A stretch of 21,540 nucleotides of DNA from a virus. The DNA lies in the IMG/VR virus record IMGVR_UViG_3300024354_000087, positions 1 to 21,540 of that record; one strand, written 5' to 3'. Shown in pieces: positions 1 to 6,483 of the stretch (position 1 is the stretch's first letter; each line of letters starts with the position of its first letter). Below the pieces are notes generated by a model that was not told where the DNA came from, did no database searches, and worked only from the letters and a program-made list of their open reading frames with translations. Both the position numbers and the translations under genes were made by a program.

Positions 1-1
1 G

Positions 2-124
2 AACCTTAGTGGCTACTACGAAGGACAGTGGGTGCATTACACACCAGAGATGCGACTGCAACTCTACAAAGACACAGTCCTGACAAATGGAATGTCTCTC
101 GTTAGGCATTCAATTTATTATTAA
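2..124 (+). CDS. 3' end of an unidentified gene, start beyond the left edge
   Basis: An open frame runs from the left edge (first full codon at base 2) to TAA at 122-124. It encodes 40 residues rich in aromatics (GYYEGQWVHYTPEMRL near the start, RHSIYY at the end). The other two forward frames close sooner, one at a TAG at 7-9. The following gene begins about 70 bases later in the same direction, so this fits the tail of an upstream co-directional gene. I do not recognise the family. The fragment is too short for a function call. Confidence 0.5.
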   Translation, partial: NLSGYYEGQWVHYTPEMRLQLYKDTVLTNGMSLVRHSIYY

Positions 125-193
125 TCTTGGGGTTAGTCCCTATTGATTATCACGGATAATGACTTAAACTTACTAACTAAACGGAGCAACACC

Positions 194-838
194 ATGGCTT
201 ATGTAGCTATTAGCACATCACTTATGAACGAAGTCGAGAGCAAAATCAACCGCATGAAGGAGGCAGACGCAAACCTTATTCAGAAACCAATTGATGAGGT
301 CACTTACCAAACATTACCCAACGATCTTGAACAATTACTGTGGGGTAGCCACTACCACCTGAAGGATGTAATTCCTGATGACTGGAAAGTCTACAACAAA
401 GAATTTCGTGCTAACACAAGGTTCCTGCACGATGGTACCGAACTCAAATCCATGGTGGCTATCAAGACTGCCATGAATACTGCGGCACCACCCAAGACTT
501 CAACCTATACAGCACACTTTGACATACCTGCTGACCACCCAATCATTGCAGAAGTTGTGCAACGTGACATTGCATACTACGAGAACAATAAGAAGTGGAA
601 AGCTATTCGGTCTCAGATCAGAGACTTCTTGAACAACTGCAAATCACTTAACGAGGCAGTCAAGCTGTGGCCTGATGTACGCATCTATATCCCCAACTCA
701 TACATGGAGCGTATGTTGGCTAAGTCTGAGCGCACTGCTGAGAAGATCAGCAAGGCATCGGAATTCCTTAAACAAATTGACACAGACAATGCCGTAGCTG
801 CGGCAGTCGGTGCACGTATGGCAGGAGCCAAACTATGA
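194..838 (+). CDS. Conserved phage protein of unknown function (214 aa)
   Basis: The frame is open from a TTG at 143, but I place the start at ATG 194. GGAG lies seven bases before that ATG, and the protein then begins MAYVAISTSL, a plausible soluble N-terminus. The product is hydrophilic and mostly helical. Its C-terminal half has the stretch KSLNEAVKLWPDVRIYIP followed by a basic helix. From memory this resembles a conserved family of phage proteins found near replication genes, with no established activity. I see no catalytic motif, signal peptide or membrane segment. The stop codon overlaps the next ATG in an ATGA arrangement at 835-838, so the two genes are probably translationally coupled. 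Confidence 0.85.
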   Translation: MAYVAISTSLMNEVESKINRMKEADANLIQKPIDEVTYQTLPNDLEQLLWGSHYHLKDVIPDDWKVYNKEFRANTRFLHDGTELKSMVAIKTAMNTAAPPKTSTYTAHFDIPADHPIIAEVVQRDIAYYENNKKWKAIRSQIRDFLNNCKSLNEAVKLWPDVRIYIPNSYMERMLAKSERTAEKISKASEFLKQIDTDNAVAAAVGARMAGAKL

Positions 839-1008
839 CAGAGTACCAACTCATGCGCAAAGCAATCAACACATTTAAATCATATGAAGTAGAAAAACAT
901 GTTAAACGCTATTACCAACGTCAGTGGATTCTTTCGATCAAAACCCTCGGAGACAAGTGGCGCGGTCTCCCGCAAGTCAAGCGACTTGAACAGCCTTTCC
1001 AATATTGA
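835..1008 (+). CDS. Small hypothetical protein (57 aa), overlapping the next ORF
   Basis: This short ORF begins at the ATG that overlaps the stop of the preceding gene (ATGA at 835-838), the junction style used throughout this operon. The 57-aa product is basic and aromatic-rich (for example HVKRYYQRQWIL in the middle) and ends at TGA 1006-1008. Its last 110 bases overlap a second ORF that starts at 899 in another frame. The coupled start supports this one being translated. The product matches no family I recognise. It could be a stand-alone microprotein, or the N-terminal half of a frameshifted product with the next ORF. Confidence 0.55.
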   Translation: MTEYQLMRKAINTFKSYEVEKHVKRYYQRQWILSIKTLGDKWRGLPQVKRLEQPFQY

Positions 1009-1093
1009 ACGACGCTTGGCGAGGATGGAGTCTCGTCTTGTCCAACTCATGATTCATTTAGAACTAGACCCGAAAAGGAAATCATATGAATAA
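899..1093 (+). CDS. Small coiled-coil-like hypothetical protein (64 aa)
   Basis: This ORF starts at ATG 899 with only a weak ribosome site upstream. Its stop overlaps the start of the DUF3310 gene by eight bases (1086-1093). The C-terminal half is a charged amphipathic helix (RRLARMESRLVQLMIHLELD), a common pattern in small phage proteins and the part I trust most. The N-terminal half is Ser-rich and lies in the stretch that also encodes the 57-aa ORF in another frame. Either the start is wrong, the two genes genuinely overlap, or a ribosomal frameshift joins them. The function is unknown. Confidence 0.55.
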   Translation: MLNAITNVSGFFRSKPSETSGAVSRKSSDLNSLSNIERRLARMESRLVQLMIHLELDPKRKSYE

Positions 1094-1322
1094 ACCACTA
1101 GCCAGTGAAACACAAATAGGAGGTGACCACTATCGAAGCAAAGATATTCAGCCGTGGACAGCCATGGAATCTTGGATGACAGCCGAAGAATTTGAAGGCT
1201 TCTTGCGTGGCAACGTCATCAAATACATCGCTAGATACAAAGATAAAGATGGGGTAAAGGATGTCCTCAAAGCTCGCCACTACCTTGAACGATTACTTGA
1301 ACACTTGGATAGGAACTCGTAA
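1086..1322 (+). CDS. DUF3310 protein (T7 gp1.7-like nucleotide kinase family)
   Basis: The 78-aa product has the DUF3310 pattern: an N-terminal GGDHYRSKDIQPW segment, a central EGFLRGNVIKYIARYKDKDG segment and a C-terminal KARHYLERLLEHL helix. The family includes phage T7 gp1.7, reported as a nucleotide kinase acting on dTMP/dGMP. Most homologues in other phages have not been tested, and this protein is shorter than gp1.7. The start at 1086 follows an AAGGAA site by six bases. Its place in a replication operon suits a role in nucleotide supply. Family assignment is firm; activity is inferred. Confidence 0.88.
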   Translation: MNKPLASETQIGGDHYRSKDIQPWTAMESWMTAEEFEGFLRGNVIKYIARYKDKDGVKDVLKARHYLERLLEHLDRNS

Positions 1323-1326
1323 GAAG

Positions 1327-1641
1327 ATGTCAAACGAACAAATAAAATCCGCAACACTGAGACAGATGATGGACTCAGGGGCAATCAACTCCTCAATCCT
1401 AAATAGCCCAGCGGTTGCTAAGACCAACCCTAACCACATTGCCTATTACGGAGGGTCCATCATGGACTACATCACAGATACACCACTTAACATTCGAATC
1501 CATAGAGTCGCCAATGGGTTCCTAGTGCAATCAGCGACACGAGAAGGTGACAGAGCAACGACTCACATTGCAACCACCATCGAGCAAGTACACGAAATCA
1601 TCACAACTGAATTGGTAACTAAAAAACTAGAAGGGAAATAA
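1327..1641 (+). CDS. Hypothetical protein (104 aa)
   Basis: The frame is open from an ATG at 1261, but that would overlap the DUF3310 gene by 62 bases. ATG 1327, four bases after the DUF3310 stop, is the more likely start and gives MSNEQIKSATLRQMM. The product has an N-terminal helix, a middle section with NHIAYYGGSIMDY and a C-terminal mixed strand/helix region (IRIHRVANGFLVQSA, then a helix ending TTELVTKKLEGK). The second half looks like a small beta-hairpin plus helix fold. I see no zinc or nucleotide-binding motif and do not recognise the family. The next gene starts two bases after its stop codon. Confidence 0.75.
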   Translation: MSNEQIKSATLRQMMDSGAINSSILNSPAVAKTNPNHIAYYGGSIMDYITDTPLNIRIHRVANGFLVQSATREGDRATTHIATTIEQVHEIITTELVTKKLEGK

Positions 1642-1642
1642 C

Positions 1643-2191
1643 ATGCCTGACTTACGGAGCGAACTCATGAAACTTAACGACCTTAAATTTGACGATGATG
1701 TAGCAGATGCACCGTCACCTATCACGACTGACAAAACCAACGTCAGTAAACAAATTTGGGATGCAATCAAAGCAACTCCCGACATCTCAAGCATTCAGGT
1801 AGCCAACGCGGTGAACAATGGTGACATGACTGGAATATCCACTCGCCTCAAGCAGATGCTAGACCGTGGAATACTTAGCCGTTCAAGAAGCGATAGCGGG
1901 ATGTATGTGTATCAAGCAGTTGGAGATGCGTACCCGACATTCAACAGGCACGAAGCACTTGCCAAAGCACATGCCTCTCGGATGGAGAAGAAGGCCAAGC
2001 GCGATAAACAGCGTCAGTACAACGCCAAGTACAAAGCCAAGAAACAGATCACATTGTCAACTGCAGGGCCCCTGGCCATACCACCAACTTCACTGACAAG
2101 TTCTCCTAACGCTGAACAGCTTGTTAACTCAATGTCGATTGGCTTGGCCAAAGCTGTGTACCTTGAACTCAAGAAGGTGTTTGAAGCATGA
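1643..2191 (+). CDS. Putative winged-helix DNA-binding protein (182 aa)
   Basis: A GAAGGGAAA site seven bases before ATG 1643 supports the start. Residues about 33-90 look like a winged helix: QIWDAIKATPDISSIQVANA, then a second helix with STRLKQMLDRGILSRSR and a short hairpin (GMYVYQAV). This is the usual plan of phage wHTH proteins that sense a 'next strand' after the recognition helix. A highly basic helix follows (about residues 108-135, MEKKAKRDKQRQYNAKYKAKK), which could add nonspecific DNA contact. The C-terminus ends in an amphipathic helix. It may regulate transcription in this operon or bind DNA structurally. Its stop overlaps the next start in an ATGA. Confidence 0.75.
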   Translation: MPDLRSELMKLNDLKFDDDVADAPSPITTDKTNVSKQIWDAIKATPDISSIQVANAVNNGDMTGISTRLKQMLDRGILSRSRSDSGMYVYQAVGDAYPTFNRHEALAKAHASRMEKKAKRDKQRQYNAKYKAKKQITLSTAGPLAIPPTSLTSSPNAEQLVNSMSIGLAKAVYLELKKVFEA

Positions 2192-2559
2192 GCTCGTTCT
2201 ACTACTCACCCACTGTCCACTCTGTGACCGATGCATTTAGCAACTACTCAACCGGAGGTAATAAATACTTGGTCAATGAACAAAACCTTAATCAGTTCAA
2301 ATCTGATACAGATAAAGCGTTCAAGGATGTGAGCGCGTCAACCATGAACTTGTCTGACAAGATATACAAACTCGAAGCAAGTGTGGCTGAAGTTCAAGCT
2401 CATAACCAGCAGTTGCTCAAGTCCTTAAATTGGATTGGCGCAAACTTTCCTGAAGCAATCGAAGCACTTATTAAAACTGCAAAGGTTGCACAGAAGTTCG
2501 ATGAGGCTGACAACCAAATCGCTTGGGAAGAATCAGAAGGAGTACAGGCAGGACCATGA
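2188..2559 (+). CDS. Hypothetical coiled-coil protein (123 aa)
   Basis: Translation begins at an ATGA overlap with the preceding wHTH gene and ends in another ATGA overlap at 2556-2559. The N-terminal 30 residues are Ser/Tyr-rich (MSSFYYSPTVHSVTDAFSNY). Residues about 45-90 form a heptad-like helix (TMNLSDKIYKLEASVAEVQA and onward), typical of an oligomerising coiled coil. The C-terminus is acidic. I see no cysteine cluster, nucleotide-binding motif or membrane span. I do not recognise the family. Coupling on both sides suggests it is made together with the wHTH protein and the small acidic protein. Confidence 0.72.
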   Translation: MSSFYYSPTVHSVTDAFSNYSTGGNKYLVNEQNLNQFKSDTDKAFKDVSASTMNLSDKIYKLEASVAEVQAHNQQLLKSLNWIGANFPEAIEALIKTAKVAQKFDEADNQIAWEESEGVQAGP

Positions 2560-2723
2560 ACTTATCACAAGAAAAGTTAGCCGATGGCATGGTCGGTGAA
2601 CTCTTGGCGGTAATCGACAAGTACGAGGACTCAATGATCTTGCCAACCGTACTTGGCATTCTAGATATCGTGAAGGTTTACCTTATGCAAGAACACTTCG
2701 AGGACGATGAAGATGAAGATTGA
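2556..2723 (+). CDS. Small acidic hypothetical protein (55 aa)
   Basis: The start ATG 2556 overlaps the previous stop (ATGA). A longer in-frame TTG start at 2523 would overlap the upstream gene and lacks support. The product is helical (LADGMVGELLAVIDKYEDSM) and ends in a strongly acidic tail (FEDDEDED). Its stop overlaps the start region of the glutaredoxin gene. Acidic tails on small phage proteins can mimic DNA or recruit basic partners, but nothing here proves such a role. The family is unknown to me. Confidence 0.68.
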   Translation: MNLSQEKLADGMVGELLAVIDKYEDSMILPTVLGILDIVKVYLMQEHFEDDEDED

Positions 2724-2940
2724 AATTTACACAAAACATAACTGCCCCAACTGTGTGATGGCTAAGCAACTGCTTAATGCAAATAACTTGGACTACACTG
2801 AATTGGATGTTAGTGAACCTGACGTTATGCTGCAGCTGATCATGCGTTATCCTGATGTGCGTCAGATGCCACAGATATTCATTGATGACCAACGTGTTGG
2901 CGGACTTGCGGGGCTACAAGCCGCATTGGAACAGCTATGA
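2713..2940 (+). CDS. Glutaredoxin-like thiol-disulfide oxidoreductase
   Basis: The 75-aa protein has the glutaredoxin fold signature. There is a beta strand (KIEIYT), the redox motif CPNC (Cys11 and Cys14 from this start), the cis-proline segment MPQIFID (Pro53) and the GG turn of VGGLAGLQ near residues 63-64. I chose ATG 2713 over ATG 2707 because AGGA at 2701-2704 is eight bases from the former but only two from the latter. Phage glutaredoxins usually reduce ribonucleotide reductase or other thiol enzymes. No reductase gene is in this window, so the partner may be phage-encoded elsewhere or host-derived. The CPNC active site differs from the classical CPYC. Confidence 0.9.
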   Translation: MKIEIYTKHNCPNCVMAKQLLNANNLDYTELDVSEPDVMLQLIMRYPDVRQMPQIFIDDQRVGGLAGLQAALEQL

Positions 2941-3032
2941 CATGGCCTTTTCCACCGTTTCCTAATCCGAAACACAAAGACCAACGCAAGCCTAAGTTCA
3001 ACCCTGAGAACGAAGAAGACGCCCCTGTATGA
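2937..3032 (+). CDS. Proline-rich microprotein (31 aa)
   Basis: An ORF of 31 codons bridges the glutaredoxin gene and the next wHTH gene. Its ATG overlaps the glutaredoxin stop (ATGA at 2937-2940), and its own TGA overlaps the next ATG (ATGA at 3029-3032). This double coupling in a tightly packed operon is good evidence that it is translated. Without it, the interval would be a rare non-coding gap. The peptide is Pro-, Lys- and Glu-rich (MTWPFPPFPNPKHKDQ at the start, ENEEDAPV at the end) and probably disordered. The function is unknown. Confidence 0.6.
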   Translation: MTWPFPPFPNPKHKDQRKPKFNPENEEDAPV

Positions 3033-3277
3033 AAAGTAACCACAACACCATCCGAAAAGTTTTGATAGAGCATCCGGATGGTTTGACATCACGACAAATT
3101 TCAGAGATGACTGGAATCAGTTATCGCTCAGTTAGGAAGTCACTTGAATCTGTATTTGGTGTCTATATTGATCGGTATATCACGGCAAGGTACAGGAATA
3201 ACTTGACAGCGGTGTGGGTTGTTGTCGACGTACCTGATAACTGCCCCAAGCCCGACCACATTAGGAACAAAAAATGA
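3029..3277 (+). CDS. Small winged-helix DNA-binding protein (82 aa)
   Basis: The product reads as a compact helix-turn-helix with a wing. Helix 1 is NTIRKVLIEHPDG, the HTH is TSRQISEMTGISYRSVRKSL, and hairpin strands follow with YIDRYITARY and LTAVWVVVDV. The TSRQISEMTG/SYRSVRKSL arrangement is typical of MarR/LexA-type winged helices, in which a degradation or operator-binding role follows the recognition helix. The gene starts in an ATGA overlap with the microprotein and overlaps the DNA polymerase start by four bases (3274-3277). It could control the polymerase operon or assist DNA binding; the target is unknown. Confidence 0.8.
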   Translation: MKSNHNTIRKVLIEHPDGLTSRQISEMTGISYRSVRKSLESVFGVYIDRYITARYRNNLTAVWVVVDVPDNCPKPDHIRNKK

Positions 3278-5124
3278 AATACATTACACTGGATTTTGAG
3301 ACCTACTACTCAAAAGAGTTTAGTCTGTCCAAGATGACAACCGAGGCGTACATACGTGACCCGCAGTTCGAGGTGATTGGCTTCTCGTACAAGATCAACA
3401 CTGAGCCTGCCAAGTGGGTGACTGGTTCCAATGGCGAGATCGCTATGGCACTGGAAGAGTTGGACATTCCAAACAGCTACTTGATCTGTCACAACATGGC
3501 GTTCGATGGAGCCATCCTTGCTTGGCGTTACAACATCATGCCCAAGTACTATTTAGATACGCTGTCCATGGCGCGACCTATCACAGGCTTGACTGTCGGT
3601 GGTTCACTCAAGGCATTGGCTGACAAGTATGACATCGGGCAAAAAGGCACAGAGGTAGTAAATGCGCTTGGTAAAAGACGCAGTAATTTTACCCCTGAGG
3701 ACCTTGCCAAGTACGGTGACTACTGCAACAACGATACAGAACTTACTTGGACTTTGTACAACATCCTGAAGAAAGACAACCCTCCCAAGGAACTGTATAT
3801 ACAAGACCTGATGATACGCATGTTCACTGACCCAGTGCTTGAGTTGGATAAGGATGTATTGATTGCTCACCTGAACAGTGTGCAAGACAAGAAAGCCAAA
3901 CTGATGGAGCGTATTGACCTGTCGATTGGTAGAGATGCACTCATGTCCAACCCACAGTTTGCTGAAGTGCTGAAGAAGTTAGGCGTTGAGCCGCCAGTCA
4001 AGACAAGCCTGCGCACTAATAAAGAAGCGTATGCGTTCAGTAAGACTGACTACGAGTTCAAGGCACTGCTTGAGCATCCCAACACTGCAGTACAAGCTGT
4101 CGTTGCGGCACGACTTGGAATTAAATCCACACTGGAAGAAACTAGAACCGAATCGTTTTTGGGTATCGCTGATCGTGGGGCACTGCCAATCCTCTTAAAC
4201 TACTGGGGTGCGCACACTGGTCGTGCATCGGGTGGTGACAAGATGAACTTGCAGAACCTGCCAAGGGGCGGTGCACTTAGACGTTCAATCACAGTACCTG
4301 AGAACCATGTACTTGTTGCAGTGGACTCAGCACAGATTGAAGCACGAGTTGTCGCGTGGCTGGCGGGCCAAGAAGACTTGCTTGTTGACTTCCGCAACAG
4401 CGTGGATATTTATTCCAAGTTTGCATCGATCGTGTATGGCAAGCCTGTCACCAAAGCAGACAAGGTTGAACGGTTTGTTGGTAAGACCTGCATCTTGGGC
4501 CTAGGCTACGGCATGGGACCTGATAAGTTCCAAGGTACATTGAAGATTGGTCAAGGTGGTATCTCAGTTGATATGGATGCAGGCGAAGCCAAGCAGACTG
4601 TGACGACATACCGAACCAAGTACGCCATGATTGCCGAGCTATGGAAGGATGCGCAGAAGGCACTGGACAAAATGGCACAGGGTTATGAGACAACATTCGG
4701 TGTTGGCATCGAGTTACGCTGTACACCTGAAGGCATCCACTTACCCAACAGCACAATGATTCGTTATCCTGAACTGAGTAAGTCCGGTGATGGATGCGAG
4801 TACAAAGGTCGCTATGGTCCTGTCAAGATATACGGTGGTAAGGTAGTTGAGAACGTAGTCCAAGCACTTGCCAGGATTGTTGTGTTCGATCAGATGGCGA
4901 AAATCGACATGGAGATGCGCAAGAACGACAACCCACTAGCCGACTGCCGATACAAAGTTGCTCTGACTGTGCACGATGAGGTGGTATGTGTAGTTCCACG
5001 AAGTGCCGCACAGTGGGCGCTTGAGTTTATGACGACCACAATGTCAGTGCCTCCGAAGTGGTGTGCCAACTTGCCAGTGTCGTGTGAAGGAGACATTGGA
5101 AATAATTATGCAGATGCCAAATAA
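3274..5124 (+). CDS. polA-like: Family A DNA polymerase with 3'-5' exonuclease domain
   Basis: This 616-aa protein replicates the phage genome. The N-terminal DnaQ-like exonuclease shows motif I DFET (Asp7, Glu9), motif II HNMAFD (His73 to Asp78) and motif III YCNND (Tyr150, Asp154), so proofreading should be intact. The polymerase domain has motif A DSAQIEARV (Asp351), motif B with Arg400, Lys404 and Tyr412 (RFVGK...GYG), and motif C VHDEV (His567, Asp568, Glu569). All key catalytic residues are present. There is no 5'-3' exonuclease domain. The residue aligned to E. coli Pol I Phe762 (Lys404 plus four) is Leu408. The start overlaps the wHTH gene and has an AGGA site. Confidence 0.97.
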   Translation: MKYITLDFETYYSKEFSLSKMTTEAYIRDPQFEVIGFSYKINTEPAKWVTGSNGEIAMALEELDIPNSYLICHNMAFDGAILAWRYNIMPKYYLDTLSMARPITGLTVGGSLKALADKYDIGQKGTEVVNALGKRRSNFTPEDLAKYGDYCNNDTELTWTLYNILKKDNPPKELYIQDLMIRMFTDPVLELDKDVLIAHLNSVQDKKAKLMERIDLSIGRDALMSNPQFAEVLKKLGVEPPVKTSLRTNKEAYAFSKTDYEFKALLEHPNTAVQAVVAARLGIKSTLEETRTESFLGIADRGALPILLNYWGAHTGRASGGDKMNLQNLPRGGALRRSITVPENHVLVAVDSAQIEARVVAWLAGQEDLLVDFRNSVDIYSKFASIVYGKPVTKADKVERFVGKTCILGLGYGMGPDKFQGTLKIGQGGISVDMDAGEAKQTVTTYRTKYAMIAELWKDAQKALDKMAQGYETTFGVGIELRCTPEGIHLPNSTMIRYPELSKSGDGCEYKGRYGPVKIYGGKVVENVVQALARIVVFDQMAKIDMEMRKNDNPLADCRYKVALTVHDEVVCVVPRSAAQWALEFMTTTMSVPPKWCANLPVSCEGDIGNNYADAK

Positions 5125-5130
5125 AACCCC

Positions 5131-5158
5131 TTGACATATGCTATGGATGCCCTAACAT
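5131..5158 (+). promoter_or_regulatory. Candidate sigma-70 promoter inside the replication block
   Basis: A perfect -35 hexamer TTGACA (5131-5136) is followed after 16 bases by TAACAT (5153-5158), which matches TATAAT at four of six positions. It sits in the only sizeable gap of this stretch, between the polymerase stop (5124) and the nuclease start (5202), where a promoter would be expected. Transcription would start near 5165, just upstream of a hairpin. The call rests on sequence alone; the -10 is only moderate. Confidence 0.5.
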
Positions 5159-5169
5159 ACACACCAATA

Positions 5170-5191
5170 CCTGAGGTTTTTACCCCTCGGG
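5170..5191 (+). other. Hairpin in the 5' leader of the nuclease gene
   Basis: CCTGAGG (5170-5176) can pair with CCTCGGG (5185-5191) in a seven-base-pair stem with one G-U pair and an eight-base loop (TTTTTACC). The 3' arm runs directly into the likely Shine-Dalgarno GCGGA before ATG 5202. No T-run follows, so it is not a terminator. It may protect the 5' end of the mRNA or tune translation initiation. Confidence 0.4.
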
Positions 5192-5201
5192 CGGAACACC
5201 T

Positions 5202-5855
5202 ATGAGCATACCCGCTTGGACATATAGTCAGCTTGAAAAGTTCGAGAACTGTCCTCGACAGTTTTACCACGTGCGTGTCAAACGAGACGTAGTAGAGCCT
5301 CCCACGGAAGCCACGCTGTGGGGTGGGCGGGTGCATGAAGCTATGGAATATCGTATCAAAGATGGTACGCCTTTGCCAGAGGGCATGACTCAGTGGGAAG
5401 GTTTGGCTACCAAGATATCCAACATGGCGGGTGAAAAGTTCTGTGAAGTTGAGATGGCACTGGATGAGAATTTCCAACCTGCTCCATGGGGTAACGCTTG
5501 GACTCGAGGTATCGCTGATTTACTTATCGTCAATGGTGACAAGGCAGTCAACCTTGATTACAAAACAGGCAAGCGTAAGCTGACTCATCAACTGATGCTG
5601 TATGCCGGATATACGTTTGCAATATACCCACAGGTCAATACTGTGGTGACTGGATTCGTGTGGATGCGTGACAAAAAGATCGACAAGGAAACGTTTACGC
5701 GGGACCAAGTGCCGATGATTTGGCAAACATTCATTCCGAAGGTGCGTAAGTTGGAATCGGCTTATGAGCGAGACGCTTGGCCTGCACGACCCTCAGGGTT
5801 ATGTAAGGGATGGTGTCCAGTTAAAACGTGTGAGTTCTACAAGGATAAGCAATGA
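5202..5855 (+). CDS. Cas4/RecB-like PD-(D/E)XK nuclease with Fe-S cysteines
   Basis: The 217-aa protein has the full layout of the RecB/Cas4/AddB nuclease family. These are an N-terminal CPRQF segment (Cys17), GGRVHEAM with His45, GIADLL with Asp106, LDYKTG with Asp119 and Lys121, and the QLMLYA helix (130-135). Three C-terminal cysteines (Cys201, Cys205, Cys210 in CKGWCPVKTC) complete a likely four-cysteine 4Fe-4S site with Cys17. Such enzymes degrade or resect DNA ends with metal ions; in phages they are linked to recombination or host DNA breakdown. No Cas1/Cas2 genes are nearby, so a CRISPR role is not supported. Its stop overlaps the next gene in an ATGA. Confidence 0.93.
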   Translation: MSIPAWTYSQLEKFENCPRQFYHVRVKRDVVEPPTEATLWGGRVHEAMEYRIKDGTPLPEGMTQWEGLATKISNMAGEKFCEVEMALDENFQPAPWGNAWTRGIADLLIVNGDKAVNLDYKTGKRKLTHQLMLYAGYTFAIYPQVNTVVTGFVWMRDKKIDKETFTRDQVPMIWQTFIPKVRKLESAYERDAWPARPSGLCKGWCPVKTCEFYKDKQ

Positions 5856-6169
5856 CATTACTAATTCAAACAAGCGAATACGATGATGCAATTATATGCC
5901 CAGTATGCGGTGGAACCAATCTGCACCACGCAGATGTATCTGTCTTTGACCGCAACGAAGACGCAGTGAAAACCACAGTAACAAAAGTTGCTGAGAGCGG
6001 GGAAATTACTGTTCGAACTGAAGACTCATTAGAAAGTCTCAATCCTAGCCGACGTAGACACGGATTGTTAATTCAGTTTTGGTGTGAAAGCAATTGCAAA
6101 GTACCTAGTTTGGCTGTATACCAACACAAAGGCAGTACTTATATGGAGTGGGGCGGGGGTGGAAAATGA
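5852..6169 (+). CDS. Putative zinc-ribbon protein (105 aa)
   Basis: Two cysteine pairs are arranged as a likely zinc site: CPVC (Cys16, Cys19) near the N-terminus and CESNC (Cys78, Cys82) about 60 residues later. Between them is a Ser/Thr/Glu-rich region with a possible beta-hairpin. A 4-Cys ribbon with a long insert is known in phage DNA-binding or RNA polymerase-binding proteins, but I cannot name this family. Both ends are coupled: ATGA with the Fe-S nuclease upstream and ATGA with the VRR-NUC gene downstream. That places it between two nucleases, so a partner or regulator role for them is plausible but inferred. Confidence 0.75.
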   Translation: MTLLIQTSEYDDAIICPVCGGTNLHHADVSVFDRNEDAVKTTVTKVAESGEITVRTEDSLESLNPSRRRHGLLIQFWCESNCKVPSLAVYQHKGSTYMEWGGGGK

Positions 6170-6483
6170 CACCTGAAGGCCGCGTCAAAGAGGCAGTAAA
6201 GAAAGAACTAAAGAAACGCAACATTTGGTTCTTCATGCCCATGCAAAACGGTATGGGTGTAGTAGGCATACCTGACTTTATCTGCTGCGATCGTGGACAG
6301 TTTATTGGTGTAGAGACTAAGGCCCCGGGGAAGCGGGGATGTACAACTGCAAACCAAGAACGTACATTAGAAGCTATCTTTGAGCATGGTGGATGGTCTA
6401 TCGTGGTCGATGATGTTCAACAACTTATTGATTTTTTGGAGGTGAAGAATGAACAAAGGCGGACCAACAAAAGCGGCTTATGA
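6166..6483 (+). CDS. VRR-NUC domain nuclease
   Basis: The 105-aa product is a stand-alone VRR-NUC domain of the PD-(D/E)XK superfamily. Helix 1 (EGRVKEAVKKELKKRNI) precedes the catalytic core GIPDFICC (Asp37), GVETK (Glu50, Lys52) and Gln64 in TANQERTL. Stand-alone phage VRR-NUC proteins are thought to cut branched or flap structures and often sit beside SNF2-type helicases, as here. I use ATG 6166, which overlaps the upstream stop as ATGA, rather than a GTG at 6148. The last 35 bases overlap the next gene. Confidence 0.92.
   Translation: MTPEGRVKEAVKKELKKRNIWFFMPMQNGMGVVGIPDFICCDRGQFIGVETKAPGKRGCTTANQERTLEAIFEHGGWSIVVDDVQQLIDFLEVKNEQRRTNKSGL

Noticed and set aside
143-193. TTG start 17 codons upstream of the 214-aa gene, and a weak promoter (GATAAT at 155-160)
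   Set aside because: ATG 194 has a good GGAG site. The GATAAT has no convincing -35 at proper spacing.
5106-5477. Minus-strand 123-codon open frame
   Set aside because: It lies across the nuclease gene and its leader, has no family features, and is explained as a shadow of the plus-strand gene.
5202-5855. CRISPR-associated Cas4
   Set aside because: The nuclease is Cas4-like in motifs, but no Cas1, Cas2, effector or repeat array is present; phage recombination nuclease is the simpler reading.
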